Below are positions 1-6,598 of a stretch of 57,387 nucleotides of DNA, in pieces; position 1 is the stretch's first letter, and each line of letters starts with the position of its first letter. The stretch spans positions 1 through 57,387 of the forward strand of contig CAKZVT010000009.1 of NCBI GenBank assembly GCA_937922435.1. Direction: 5' to 3'. The notes under the pieces are model-generated. The model searched no databases. It saw only the letters and a program-made list of their open reading frames with translations, and was not told the origin of the DNA. This stretch comes from an uncultured Prevotella sp. (GTDB lineage: Bacteria; Bacteroidota; Bacteroidia; Bacteroidales; Bacteroidaceae). The translations under genes were made by a program, and so were the position numbers.

Positions 1-60
1 AAGAAACTTATAACTGAATCCTGTTTCCATTTACACAAAATTTTGGACAGTGTCTATAAT
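1..60. mobile_element. Possible end of an IS256-type insertion sequence
   Basis: Bases 29-56 on the plus strand (TTACACAAAATTTTGGACAG and onward) look like the terminal inverted repeat of IS256-family elements, whose ends commonly carry an AATTTTGTGTAAA-like motif. The Mu-like transposase loses its family-like sequence within about 45 bases of this point. Only one end is visible, so neither target duplication nor transposase can be seen. The family call is from memory of such ends and is tentative. Confidence 0.35.
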
Positions 61-1004
61 AGTGGGTCAAGTGACTTTATATTTTCCACCTGGCTCAGCG
101 ACCATTCGCCGCCGTGGCGGTGCATGTGCGGCATCTGCTCGTGCATGAATTCGGTATAGCCGCGCAGGGCGTGCTCCACAAGCAGCTTGTTGCTTGGTTT
201 GTTCAGGATGTTGCGGATGGTGCTTTCGCTGAGTTCTTTCGGCTCCCCGTTCTTGTTGGTAAAGTCGTCCGGGTTGAATATCTCGCCGGTTTCCAAGTCC
301 CAGGCCTCAAGCTCGCCGCACACAAACTGTATGTACATCTCATGAACGTCGCTTCTGTATGGCTGGTTGGGCAGCACTCGCAGGCTTAACACGAGCCGCT
401 CGGTCTTGTAGTCCACCTTACGGGCGCACTGGTTGCCGAACTTGCCTGTAATCAGGCACTCGTAACCGAACTTCTTGTAGTCGTTCACCTTCCTGCGGAA
501 GCGCAGCGTGCTGGCCGGCATGTCGTGCCCCAACTCCTCGCGTAACGTCTCGATGGCCTTCGCCATCTTAGCCCAGTCGTATTTCTCGCCGAACAGCCTT
601 GCGCAGTCTTTCGCGCGCTCATACAGACTGATGCAGGTGTTCAACACCGAGGCGTTCACAGCATACTTGTGCGCCAGCTCCGCCGTGGCGTGGTCGCTCT
701 TGTGGCCGGCCGCCCAGTCCATGAAGAAGGCCAGCGCGGCCTGGTCAAGCTCGTAGTTCGACATCACCCAGCCCCTGATGCGCGCCTCGTCGCAGCCGAA
801 CTTCTCCTCGACCTTCTCCCTGCAAGGTGCCGGAAGGCTATCTACGGCAACAAGGGCGCATTGCCCTTTCGCTCCGCCACCGCGGCGCACCACGGTGATG
901 CGGTTACGGTTCGTCCAATTACGGTAAGTGGACGCCGTAATAATACCGCACTCAACGAGTTCACGCGCCGGAATGCAAAGTTTGTTTCCGTAATAACCTA
1001 ACAT
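54..1004 (-). pseudogene. Mu-like phage transposase, N-terminal fragment
   Basis: A 316-residue product that resembles the N-terminal part of the DDE transposases (MuA type) of Bacteroidetes Mu-like phages: an N-terminal winged-helix-like DNA-binding region with TYRNWTNRNRI near residue 27, then a helical region, ending in the segment around HMHRHGGEWSLS where the catalytic core should begin. Family members are usually more than twice this length; here the last ~12 residues (VENIKSLDPLL) look foreign and no catalytic DDE domain follows. The start is ATG at 1004, 14 bases after the upstream gene. The break lies next to an IS-like terminus, which suggests insertional inactivation. DNA-binding function may remain, catalysis cannot. 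Confidence 0.75.
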
Positions 1005-1017
1005 GTCCGCCTCCTTC

Positions 1018-1392
1018 TTACTTTATCGCCTTTGCCCAGTTTTGTATGTCCTTGATGTCGGCTATCGCCACGTTGTCGTAGTGGCGCACCTTCTTGCCTT
1101 TGTGGAATACGTCGCAACCGCCGTCCTCGCGCGAGAACTCAAGCATCGTGTCCAACGTCGGGTAGTGGCGGATATAGCCGTCCGCGTCAAACAGGGTGTT
1201 CTCTAAAACGCACTCGTCGGCCATCAGTATGCCCCTATGCTCCAGCGCGGCTTTCCTTATGCGCTTTGCGAGGTCTGACTGCCCACGGCTCGGGTTGAAC
1301 GACAATGCGTACCACACCATCGTACTTGTCACACCGAACGTCTTTTCCAACAGCTCGCGCGTCTCTTTCGTCACATGAATGTACTTTTTCAT
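1018..1392 (-). CDS. Mu-like phage early protein, function unknown
   Basis: A 124-residue soluble protein between the transposase gene and the other early genes of the prophage. It begins MKKYIHVTKETRELLEKTFGV and contains a helix-rich segment followed by DADGYIRHYPTLDTMLEF. Small proteins of this size and position are common just upstream of transposase A in Bacteroides-type Mu-like phages. The leader just before the ATG contains TTTAAGATTAAGAT, nearly the same as that of the gene starting at 2300, which supports the start. It ends 14 bases before the transposase start, so it is probably co-transcribed and translationally linked. No catalytic motif is visible. Confidence 0.65.
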   Translation of the reverse strand: MKKYIHVTKETRELLEKTFGVTSTMVWYALSFNPSRGQSDLAKRIRKAALEHRGILMADECVLENTLFDADGYIRHYPTLDTMLEFSREDGGCDVFHKGKKVRHYDNVAIADIKDIQNWAKAIK

Positions 1393-1466
1393 ATCTTAAT
1401 CTTAAATTTTATGGGTTTTAACTTCAAAATGTCCCGGGTATTCTCCCGGACTTCCGGGCTTTTCGC

Positions 1467-1474
1467 TAACTTTG
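1467..1474 (+). promoter_or_regulatory. -7 box upstream of the possible moron gene
   Basis: TAACTTTG fits the Bacteroidetes -7 consensus TAnnTTTG and points at the ATG at 1497. There is no good TTTG at the expected distance upstream, so this is a partial promoter. Confidence 0.4.
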
Positions 1475-1496
1475 TAGCGCACTAAAACATTGTGTT

Positions 1497-1742
1497 ATGT
1501 ACGAAATAAAATATACTACCGAAGATTTAATACGTCTTGAAGCACGGATTTGTGCCCTTGAGCATTATATCCGAGAACACGACGCAGAGGGTAGTTGGTT
1601 CTTAGACCAAGAGTTTTATAAATGGCTGACAGTCGCAGCAGCTCGTCATGGCAACGTCGAGATAGCCTTGAAGTTAGAGCAAGAAAGACGCGCTCATGAG
1701 GAGCGGTGCCGGCAAGAGGGTATCGAGATAAAGTTTCCTTAG
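1497..1742 (+). CDS. Small helical protein, possible phage moron
   Basis: An 81-residue, charged, helical protein (TEDLIRLEARICALEHYIREH then ALKLEQERRAHEERCRQEG) encoded against the direction of the surrounding early operon. A Bacteroidetes -7 box TAACTTTG at 1467-1474 lies 22 bases before its ATG, with no clear -33 box. It overlaps the minus-strand gene 1516-1965 over most of its length. Independently expressed accessory genes (morons) are typical of Mu-like phages, so this could be one. The residue pattern looks more protein-like than the antisense reading in the same stretch. No family recognised. Confidence 0.5.
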   Translation: MYEIKYTTEDLIRLEARICALEHYIREHDAEGSWFLDQEFYKWLTVAAARHGNVEIALKLEQERRAHEERCRQEGIEIKFP

Positions 1743-1965
1743 TCGCCTTGCCTGAAGCCCGAATGAACTTCTGGAAGGCGTCTTCACGCTTTCTCATATA
1801 GTCGCTGTATATCTCGTTGCAACGGCGGTCAAGCAGCCGCTGCAATAACTCACGCTGTCCCGAATCCAACGTGGAGCAGGAATGTCCTATACTACGGTGA
1901 TCATGTCTTATTGTTGCGGTATTAAGACGTACAGCGTACATCTCTTGGCTTTCGTGATTCTTCAT
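1516..1965 (-). CDS. Mu-like phage early protein, C-terminal half uncertain
   Basis: A 149-residue reading frame. Its first ~75 residues (LDSGQRELLQRLLDRRCNEIYSDY, then KREDAFQKFI) are helical and plausible for a phage early protein and lie outside the opposing gene. The remainder is antisense to 1497-1742 and looks less protein-like. The leader before the ATG at 1965 (ATTAAAATAAAAGAAAG) is purine/A-rich like those of the neighbouring early genes. The gene may be real with a longer tail than functionally needed, or the stop may have been lost. No function can be assigned. Confidence 0.45.
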   Translation of the reverse strand: MKNHESQEMYAVRLNTATIRHDHRSIGHSCSTLDSGQRELLQRLLDRRCNEIYSDYMRKREDAFQKFIRASGKATKETLSRYPLAGTAPHERVFLALTSRLSRRCHDELLRLSAIYKTLGLRTNYPLRRVLGYNAQGHKSVLQDVLNLR

Positions 1966-2096
1966 ACTTTCTTTTATTTTAATCGTTAATACTTTCGTGG
2001 GGCGCGAGGAATTGCACCTCGGCGGCTGTCCTACGCTTTCGCTTTCAGCTTATACCAACATTCCGGCCGCTCCGTCCGTGCCGCCCCTTTCATTCG

Positions 2097-2300
2097 TTAA
2101 TACTCTGTTATCACCGGCGCATTCTTGCATCCGTAACACGTTACCAATACCCTCTTCAGCCTCTCCACGTACTCCGCCGGGGCAGTGAACACTATGCCGT
2201 CCTCCTCGTTATACCTGAAGCTCACGCAGTCCAGCATCAGCAGGTGGGCAACACGTGACTTGTAGCTCTGCGTCTTCCATCCTTTGATTTCCTCGTTCAT
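2097..2300 (-). CDS. First early gene of the Mu-like prophage, unknown
   Basis: A 67-residue protein (MNEEIKGWKTQSYKSRVAHLLMLDC...) directly downstream of the strong early promoter at 2378-2409. Its leader, TTTAAGATTAAAGAAT before the ATG, closely matches that of the gene starting at 1392, which argues that both are translated. In Mu this position holds ner, a small negative regulator; no helix-turn-helix can be read with confidence here, so equivalence is only positional. Ends in VITEY with the stop at 2097. Confidence 0.5.
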   Translation of the reverse strand: MNEEIKGWKTQSYKSRVAHLLMLDCVSFRYNEEDGIVFTAPAEYVERLKRVLVTCYGCKNAPVITEY

Positions 2301-2342
2301 ATTCTTTAATCTTAAATATTCGTTAATCTCAAGCCTTTTTCG

Positions 2343-2350
2343 TATCTTTG
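2343..2350 (+). promoter_or_regulatory. -7 box for the prophage repressor gene
   Basis: TATCTTTG on the plus strand, 83 bases before the repressor ATG at 2434. The -33 position does not match well. It lies 27 bases from the opposing early promoter, so the two transcripts would start face to face and overlap, as expected for a lysogeny switch. Confidence 0.45.
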
Positions 2351-2377
2351 GCCGCTCGTTAATTACTTAACACGCTG

Positions 2378-2409
2378 CAAAGATAGTAGATAATTTTCAA
2401 CCATCAAAA
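2378..2409 (-). promoter_or_regulatory. Early (lytic) promoter of the Mu-like prophage
   Basis: On the minus strand TTTTG (plus 2405-2409), a 19-base spacer and TATCTTTG (plus 2378-2385) match the Bacteroidetes sigma-ABfr consensus exactly. It drives the genes from 2300 leftwards towards the transposase. It overlaps the leader of the divergent repressor gene, so repressor binding here would shut off the early operon. Confidence 0.75.
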
Positions 2410-2433
2410 TTTTAAAGGGATTATTTTCAACTT

Positions 2434-3117
2434 ATGGGTACTATTTTATCAAGAATACAAGAAATAGCCTCTAATGAGGGAATAACAATCGGAGCTCTCG
2501 AACGTATAATTGGGGCAAGCAAAGGTGTGTTATCTCGTGCAATAAATAACGGTACGGACATTCAATCAAAATGGCTACAAGTTGTAGTTGAAAATTATCC
2601 CCAATATTCCGCCGACTGGCTATTATCTGGCAAAGGCAATATGCTCAAATCTCCCAGTTCTCCCAGCACTCCCATTGATGAACGTTCTACCGAGCCGGCC
2701 CATCATGTCCCCGAAGGTAACCGTGAGGGCATTCCACTTCTGCCCATCAGCGCAATGGCCGGGGCTTTTACCGATGACATCTCGGTCATGGAATATGAAT
2801 GCGAACGCTATGTCATCCCTGCTTTCAAGGGTGCCGACTTCCTGATGCAAGTCAGCGGTGACTCCATGCAGCCCACTTATTATTCCGGCGACCTCGTCGC
2901 TTGCCAGCGCATACCACTCAATGACTTATTCTTTCAGTGGAACAAAACGTATGTCCTCGATACGCTCCAAGGGCCGCTCATCAAACGCATCCGGCGTGGC
3001 TCTGATGACAACCACGTTCTTATTGTGTCCGACAATCCCGCTTATGAACCCTTTGAACTTTCCAAAGACCAGTTCCACGGTGTCGCCCTCGTCCGCGGCC
3101 TCGTCCGCATCGTGTAA
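2434..3117 (+). CDS. Prophage repressor, HTH plus S24/LexA-type autoprotease
   Basis: A 227-residue CI/LexA-like repressor. Residues ~1-65 form a helix-turn-helix domain (IGALERIIGASKGVLSRAINNG) ending in the SADWLLSGKG motif typical of Bacteroidetes phage repressors. A linker is followed by an S24 domain: Ala-Gly cleavage site in SAMAGAF (~residue 108), catalytic serine in SGDSMQ (~144) and lysine in LIKRI (~184). It would bind operators in the divergent 2300-2434 region to keep the Mu-like prophage silent, and self-cleave on DNA damage, as known for this family. All catalytic residues are present, so it looks functional although the transposase is broken. Confidence 0.9.
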   Translation: MGTILSRIQEIASNEGITIGALERIIGASKGVLSRAINNGTDIQSKWLQVVVENYPQYSADWLLSGKGNMLKSPSSPSTPIDERSTEPAHHVPEGNREGIPLLPISAMAGAFTDDISVMEYECERYVIPAFKGADFLMQVSGDSMQPTYYSGDLVACQRIPLNDLFFQWNKTYVLDTLQGPLIKRIRRGSDDNHVLIVSDNPAYEPFELSKDQFHGVALVRGLVRIV

Positions 3118-3343
3118 AACAAAATGTTCCCCTTTATACCCTCGGAATCCATGAGAAAACGTGTTTCCCCCTGCATTTACACACCGCTTATGGTCGGGAA
3201 GCCCCTGTTTATGCGGCTTTTCCAAGGCTGGTTCCAAAAAAGAGGTGGCATTTAGGGGGTATCTATCGGCTCGTTTTTCGGGGCTATCGTAAAAAAAATG
3301 GTATGTTACCCCCTCTCTATCGCACACCCTAAAAACCCTGTTT

Positions 3344-3401
3344 TGAATATCCAGTTACCCCCTAAGTGAATATCCACTTTGAATATCCACTTGAATATCC
3401 A
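3344..3401. repeat. Four direct repeats TGAATATCCA near the phage end
   Basis: TGAATATCCA occurs at 3344-3353, 3367-3376, 3380-3389 and 3392-3401, the last three spaced 13 and 12 bases apart. Regular spacing near one helical turn suggests a protein-binding array. In Mu, repressor/transposase operators form a transposition enhancer in the left end region; a similar role here is inference. Confidence 0.6.
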
Positions 3402-3428
3402 CCCCCTGATGAGCCTCATTTTGGGCAC

Positions 3429-3452
3429 AAAAAAAGAGGCCTTGTGAGCCTC
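3429..3452 (-). terminator. Terminator of the small gene at 3506-3745
   Basis: On the minus strand GAGGC, a 7-base loop and GCCTC are followed by seven T residues. It lies 54 bases past the stop of the 3506-3745 gene. Confidence 0.6.
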
Positions 3453-3505
3453 CGTTCATAACATCGCCGTAATGGCGTTTTATTTCGTTTCTAACGCCGT
3501 TAAAA

Positions 3506-3745
3506 TCAGTCCTTGTCCAATGCGCCACGGCTACATGAAATAAGCGTAGATTGCTTAATTACAGCTCGTTTTGTGATAATTGAGCCGCCTCCTGATAGCC
3601 CGGCGTGTAGCAGGTAGTTCTTCGTCGCGCCAACTTGTTCGGCCGTCAGAACCGTATAAACCGCTGAAATACTGCTGAAATACCAGTCCTTACGTTTCCT
3701 TCCCTCTATTCCATGTATCAGATGCACGTGTATAACCTTTGCCAT
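3506..3745 (-). CDS. Small prophage protein near the left end
   Basis: A 79-residue protein beginning MAKVIHVHLIHG, with FSSISAVYTVLTAEQVG and a C-terminal segment TKRAVIKQSTLI. Similar short proteins with an xVIHVHL start and an ISAVYTVLT-like core recur in mobile elements of Bacteroides as far as I recall, but no function is known to me. It sits between the phage terminus and the repressor gene and converges on the latter, with its own terminator at 3429-3452. The A-rich upstream stretch and intact frame support expression. Confidence 0.6.
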   Translation of the reverse strand: MAKVIHVHLIHGIEGRKRKDWYFSSISAVYTVLTAEQVGATKNYLLHAGLSGGGSIITKRAVIKQSTLISCSRGALDKD

Positions 3746-3974
3746 ATCCTTATATTTTACATCTGCAAATATACCAAATAATAATTATATGGAATAAAAT
3801 CATAAATAATATTTTATAAATGGATATAAAAAAGCAGTCTGCACCACCTATCCATGTCGTCACTCCACCCACCAATCCACCCATGTAAATCTCATGCAAG
3901 CCACTTATAAACATTGTGTAGTCCTGACAAGCCTCAACTTTGCCTAAAATTAAACCAAAATTAGGCCCATGTAA

Positions 3975-4089
3975 ACGTTTCGTTTTGCGTCGTCACCCTG
4001 GCGCTATACCCGTAACTCTTTGGCACTCAAAGCATTCCACCATTTTACGTCTTTTCCGTCATTATACGTTTCGTTCTGTGCCCCATACA
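3975..4089 (-). other. Mu-like prophage left terminus with repeated sites
   Basis: Two related ~20-base sites, TAAACGTTTCGTTTTGCGTC (3972) and TATACGTTTCGTTCTGTGCC (4063), agree at 16 of 20 positions and share ACGTTTCGTT. On the minus strand the outer one is preceded by TGTATGGGG, giving the TG terminus expected for Mu-type ends at about 4089. Repeated transposase-binding sites inside each end are a feature of Mu-type elements. The host reading frame loses its family pattern at this point. Confidence 0.55.
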
Positions 4090-4565
4090 ATATTATTTTC
4101 TGCCCGGAAACGATGCACGGCCTTAAAACCAACAAATTGCCGTTCTCCATCAAGAAGTTCCTTGATTTCCGTTTCCAAGGTTTCCATTTCTTTCTGTATT
4201 TCATCCGATTTCTCCGTATATTCTTCGAATTCGTCCTTACTCTCAAGATATTCATTTTTCGCATATTCACTCATATATGAGCTTTTCCAAATATTCATTG
4301 ACGATTTAGCAAACTTGGCCTTATTCTCACATTCATCAAATTCCAAAGACTTTTTATACAATTCGTGAACTTTATCGAAAAGCAAAGGCGAGTCATAGGG
4401 AGCAAACGCACTGTCCAAATTAGTCACCACAGGTTCATAGGTTTCAGGCTTAAACAATGTTGTTTTGGTACTTTTAGCTATTAAAGCCTCTGCTTTTTCT
4501 TCTGGAGACTTATCGCATGACACTAATGCAATAACAACAACTACTAAATACAATACGTTTTTCAT
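4062..4565 (-). pseudogene. Lipoprotein gene, 3' end replaced by prophage
   Basis: Starts MKNVLYLVVVVIALVSCDKSPEEKAEALI: a signal peptide with lipobox cysteine at residue 17, then a helical, acidic region (KDEFEEYTEKSDEIQKEMETLETEIKE) and GFKAVHRFRAENN, which looks like the beginning of a beta-rich domain. The frame then runs only nine more residues, which are encoded by the Mu-like terminus starting near 4089. The start at 4565 was chosen over 4622 because it begins the signal peptide. The remaining part of the gene would be expected beyond the other end of the prophage. An outer-membrane or periplasmic lipoprotein of unknown role. Confidence 0.65.
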
Positions 4566-4626
4566 TTTCTTAAATTTTAAAAGGTTTATAAAAATCCTAC
4601 ATAAAAAGAGCGCGAGCATCAATATC

Positions 4627-4772
4627 TAATCCGAAGGCTGTAGGAGATGCCTGTGCTCAATAGATAAATCAGCCCACGCTATCGCGTGAGCATTCACATT
4701 ATCTATCCAACTTGAACACAAGTTCATCCTTAAACTCCTACATTCTCGGATGTTGAATAAATAGCGAACGCT
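4627..4772 (-). ncRNA. Candidate structured leader RNA upstream of the lipoprotein
   Basis: Nested pairing: an outer stem pairs ATCCGA (4628-) with TCGGAT (-4750) and TGTAGGAG with CTCCTACA; an inner stem pairs ATAGATAA with TTATCTAT; inside it GCTCACGC-GATA-GCGTGGGC forms a hairpin; CTTG-AACA-CAAG and AGCG-N2-CGCT form others. One pair in the GCTCACGC hairpin is G-U only on the minus-strand RNA and a C-A mismatch on the plus strand, so transcription from the minus strand is favoured. A promoter at 4825-4856 fits. The RNA would run into the lipoprotein start at 4565 or end before it. No known family recognised. Confidence 0.5.
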
Positions 4773-4824
4773 AATTAATTACCAACAATGTCTTGGGAAT
4801 GTACATAGAGCGCAAACCCAATGG

Positions 4825-4856
4825 CAAAAATAATAAAAAAAGATGTTTCACAAAAA
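4825..4856 (-). promoter_or_regulatory. Promoter of the structured leader
   Basis: Minus strand TTTTTG (plus 4851-4856), 18-base spacer, TATTTTTG (plus 4825-4832), a good match to the Bacteroidetes consensus. Transcription would begin near 4818 and read through the structured element. Confidence 0.5.
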
Positions 4857-4980
4857 TATGAAAGTAGAAATCTTTATTTATCAAGCATAAAATACACAAA
4901 TAGACATTAGAGACATCAAATATACAACGAGAGGGTCTCATATCACAACATGAAAAGCTATATATTACGCAGCAATAGGT

Positions 4981-5060
4981 AGCCTTTTGTTTTGCAAAAG
5001 GCTATCTTATGCAGCATGAAAGGCCGTGTTTTGCAATGCGATTGGCGGCATATTGCAAAG
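4981..5060. repeat. AAAAGGC-type hairpin repeat
   Basis: AGCCTTTT (4981-4988) and AAAAGGCT (4996-5003) pair around GTTTTGC; degenerate copies (AAAGGCCGTGTTTTGC, GGCGGCATATTGC) follow. It belongs to the hairpin family seen at 8735, 16650, 25263, 34600, 49269, 49358 and 57126. Confidence 0.55.
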
Positions 5061-5120
5061 TGACAAATGGCATATTGTAAAATTGCAAATACAAAAATAT
5101 TGTGCGGCAGAACCTTCAAT

Positions 5121-5300
5121 CTTTCACCGGGCAGGGTAAGGAGGTGAAGGTCAACAGGTTAGGCGGTGAAAGATACGCTGCGGCATGTTTCACCATCTTT
5201 CACCCGACGAAATGCGGTGAAAGACGGGTGAAGGATTGAGAGGACATCTTTCACCATGCAAGCAGCTGGCATTCAATGACATACAAGCATGGTGAAAGAT
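5121..5300. repeat. Cluster of TTTCACC words in both orientations
   Basis: CTTTCACC or its complement GGTGAAAG/GGTGAAGG occurs about nine times in 180 bases. ATCTTTCACCATG (5246-5258) and CATGGTGAAAGAT (5288-5300) form a perfect 13-bp inverted repeat 23 bases from the stop of the last permease gene; GGTGAAAGAT (5165) and ATCTTTCACC (5195) form another. The last hairpin may terminate the exporter operon; the array as a whole is unexplained. Confidence 0.65.
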
Positions 5301-5322
5301 TGAAAGATATTTTAGATTGAAA

Positions 5323-6438
5323 TCAAATTGTTTTCTTATAGCTCAATATCGCGCCTGCCCACGACACTGCGGCGTAGGCGGTCATAGAGACGAGTTGCGG
5401 CTGGAGGTCGGCCAGGGTGCTGCCTTTCAAGTAGAGGGCGCGCAGCGTCTCGATGTAATAGCGCAGTGGATTGGCGTATGTCAGGGCCTGCGCCCAGCGC
5501 GGCATACTGGCGATTGGCGTGAGCAGACCGCTCATCAGGACGAAGATTATGAGGAAGAAGAACATCAGCAGGGCGGCCTGCTGCATGGTTGAGGAGCAGT
5601 TGGAGACGATGAGGCCGAGGCTCGACACGATGAGGAAGAACAGCAGGGAATACATGACTATAAGCCAGACGCTGCCGCGCGGCCACATGCCGTAGAAGAC
5701 GTATGCCCACAGCATAGACCAGAGAAGCATGAAGAGGCCGATTACCCAGTAAGGTATGAGCTTTGAAAGGATGAAGTCGCGGCGGCTTACGGGCGTCACG
5801 TTGATTTGCTCGATGGTGCCTTTCTCCTTCTCGCCTACGATGTTCAGCGCCGGAAGATAGCCTATGAGCAACGTCAGCAGCATGGCGATGATGCCCGGCA
5901 CCATGTACACCTTATAGTCGAGCGAAGCGTTGAAGAGAAAACGCGGACGCACGTCTACGCCGCCGTTCTCGCCCTGCCCCACCCCGGCACCTCGCTCCGT
6001 GCGCTGCGCGGAGGCAAAATCTGATATGATATTGAGCATATATGCCTGTCCGAGCGCACCCTTCACGCCGTTCACGGCGTTGGCGTTCACATTGACGGCG
6101 GCCTCGCCCGTGCGCACAACATCAGACGAGAAGCCGTGCGGAATTTCAAGGATTATGTCGGCCGTGCCCTGCTCCACCTGTGCGAGCGCACTGCCATAGC
6201 CGCCCTCGACGGATGTCAGCGCGAGATAATCCGACGCGTCAAGCTTGTCGACGAGCTGCCGCGACATTGTGCTGCGGTCGTTGTCTACGACGCAGAACTT
6301 CAAGTTACGGATTTCCTGATTTGCCGCATACGGCACTATCAAGAGCATTACGATTGGCAGCACGACAAATATTTTCGGAAGGAAAGCATTGCGGCGGATT
6401 TGCAGGAACTCCTTTTGGATTAAGTATTTTATTGTCAT
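5323..6438 (-). CDS. ABC-2 type permease, exporter subunit 2
   Basis: A 371-residue inner-membrane permease of the ABC-2/YhhJ-YbhR type. An N-terminal membrane helix (PKIFVVLPIVMLLIVPYA, ~residues 24-41) is followed by a large extracytoplasmic domain to ~residue 175, then five to six helices with the conserved EKEKGTIEQINVTPVSRRDFILSKLIPY loop between them. It is the last gene of the exporter operon and probably pairs with the permease at 6599 as a heterodimer, moving a hydrophobic or amphipathic compound with the HlyD-type adaptor and TolC partner. Substrate cannot be read from sequence. The 160-base gap before it carries a degenerate GGAGTAAGGA fold-back. Confidence 0.88.
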   Translation of the reverse strand: MTIKYLIQKEFLQIRRNAFLPKIFVVLPIVMLLIVPYAANQEIRNLKFCVVDNDRSTMSRQLVDKLDASDYLALTSVEGGYGSALAQVEQGTADIILEIPHGFSSDVVRTGEAAVNVNANAVNGVKGALGQAYMLNIISDFASAQRTERGAGVGQGENGGVDVRPRFLFNASLDYKVYMVPGIIAMLLTLLIGYLPALNIVGEKEKGTIEQINVTPVSRRDFILSKLIPYWVIGLFMLLWSMLWAYVFYGMWPRGSVWLIVMYSLLFFLIVSSLGLIVSNCSSTMQQAALLMFFFLIIFVLMSGLLTPIASMPRWAQALTYANPLRYYIETLRALYLKGSTLADLQPQLVSMTAYAAVSWAGAILSYKKTI

Positions 6439-6598
6439 AGTTGTTTTATTTATTAGTAGTTAGGAGTAAGGATGGAAGGAGTAAGTAGATTACCTGCGCT
6501 GACTTACATTAACAAATATTATACGACATTCATTGATTATTCAGTTCAACAAGCATTTCTACTTATTTCTTCTCTCCTTTCTCCTTTTCTCCTTTTAA

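Larger units (their letters stand above)
3118..3505. other. Gene-free stretch between repressor and terminal gene
   Basis: No convincing gene. It holds GTTACCCCCT twice (3305 and 3354), four direct TGAATATCCA repeats (3344-3401), a minus-strand terminator hairpin (3429-3452) and a weak plus-strand hairpin CGCC-N5-GGCG followed by TTTTATTT (3465-3485) that may end the repressor transcript. Confidence 0.6.
1..4089 (-). mobile_element. Left end of a Mu-like transposable prophage (partial)
   Basis: Gene order matches the left end of Mu read right to left: terminus near 4089, then a repressor gene transcribed towards that terminus (2434-3117), then a divergent early operon leading into a transposase gene (2300 down to 54). 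Transposase-site-like repeats (ACGTTTCGTT) lie at 4066-4075 and 3975-3984, and the terminus reads TGTATGGGGCACAG into the phage. The rest of the prophage would lie to the left of the window. The transposase gene is broken at the window edge, so the element may be a remnant. Layout and sites are seen; the exact terminus is inferred. Confidence 0.7.
4566..5322. other. 757-base region without genes
   Basis: Contains a structured leader (4627-4772) with its own minus-strand promoter (4825-4856), AAAAGGC-type hairpins (4981-5060) and a cluster of CTTTCACC/GGTGAAAG words (5121-5300). No reading frame of protein-like quality is visible. Confidence 0.6.

Noticed and set aside
3367..3401. Possible small CRISPR or plasmid iteron array
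   Set aside because: Only three evenly spaced copies within a prophage end; better explained as phage binding sites.
4004..4270. 88-codon minus-strand frame overlapping the lipoprotein
   Set aside because: It is the +1 frame of the lipoprotein helix, basic and without a start context; no frameshift is needed once the prophage end is recognised.
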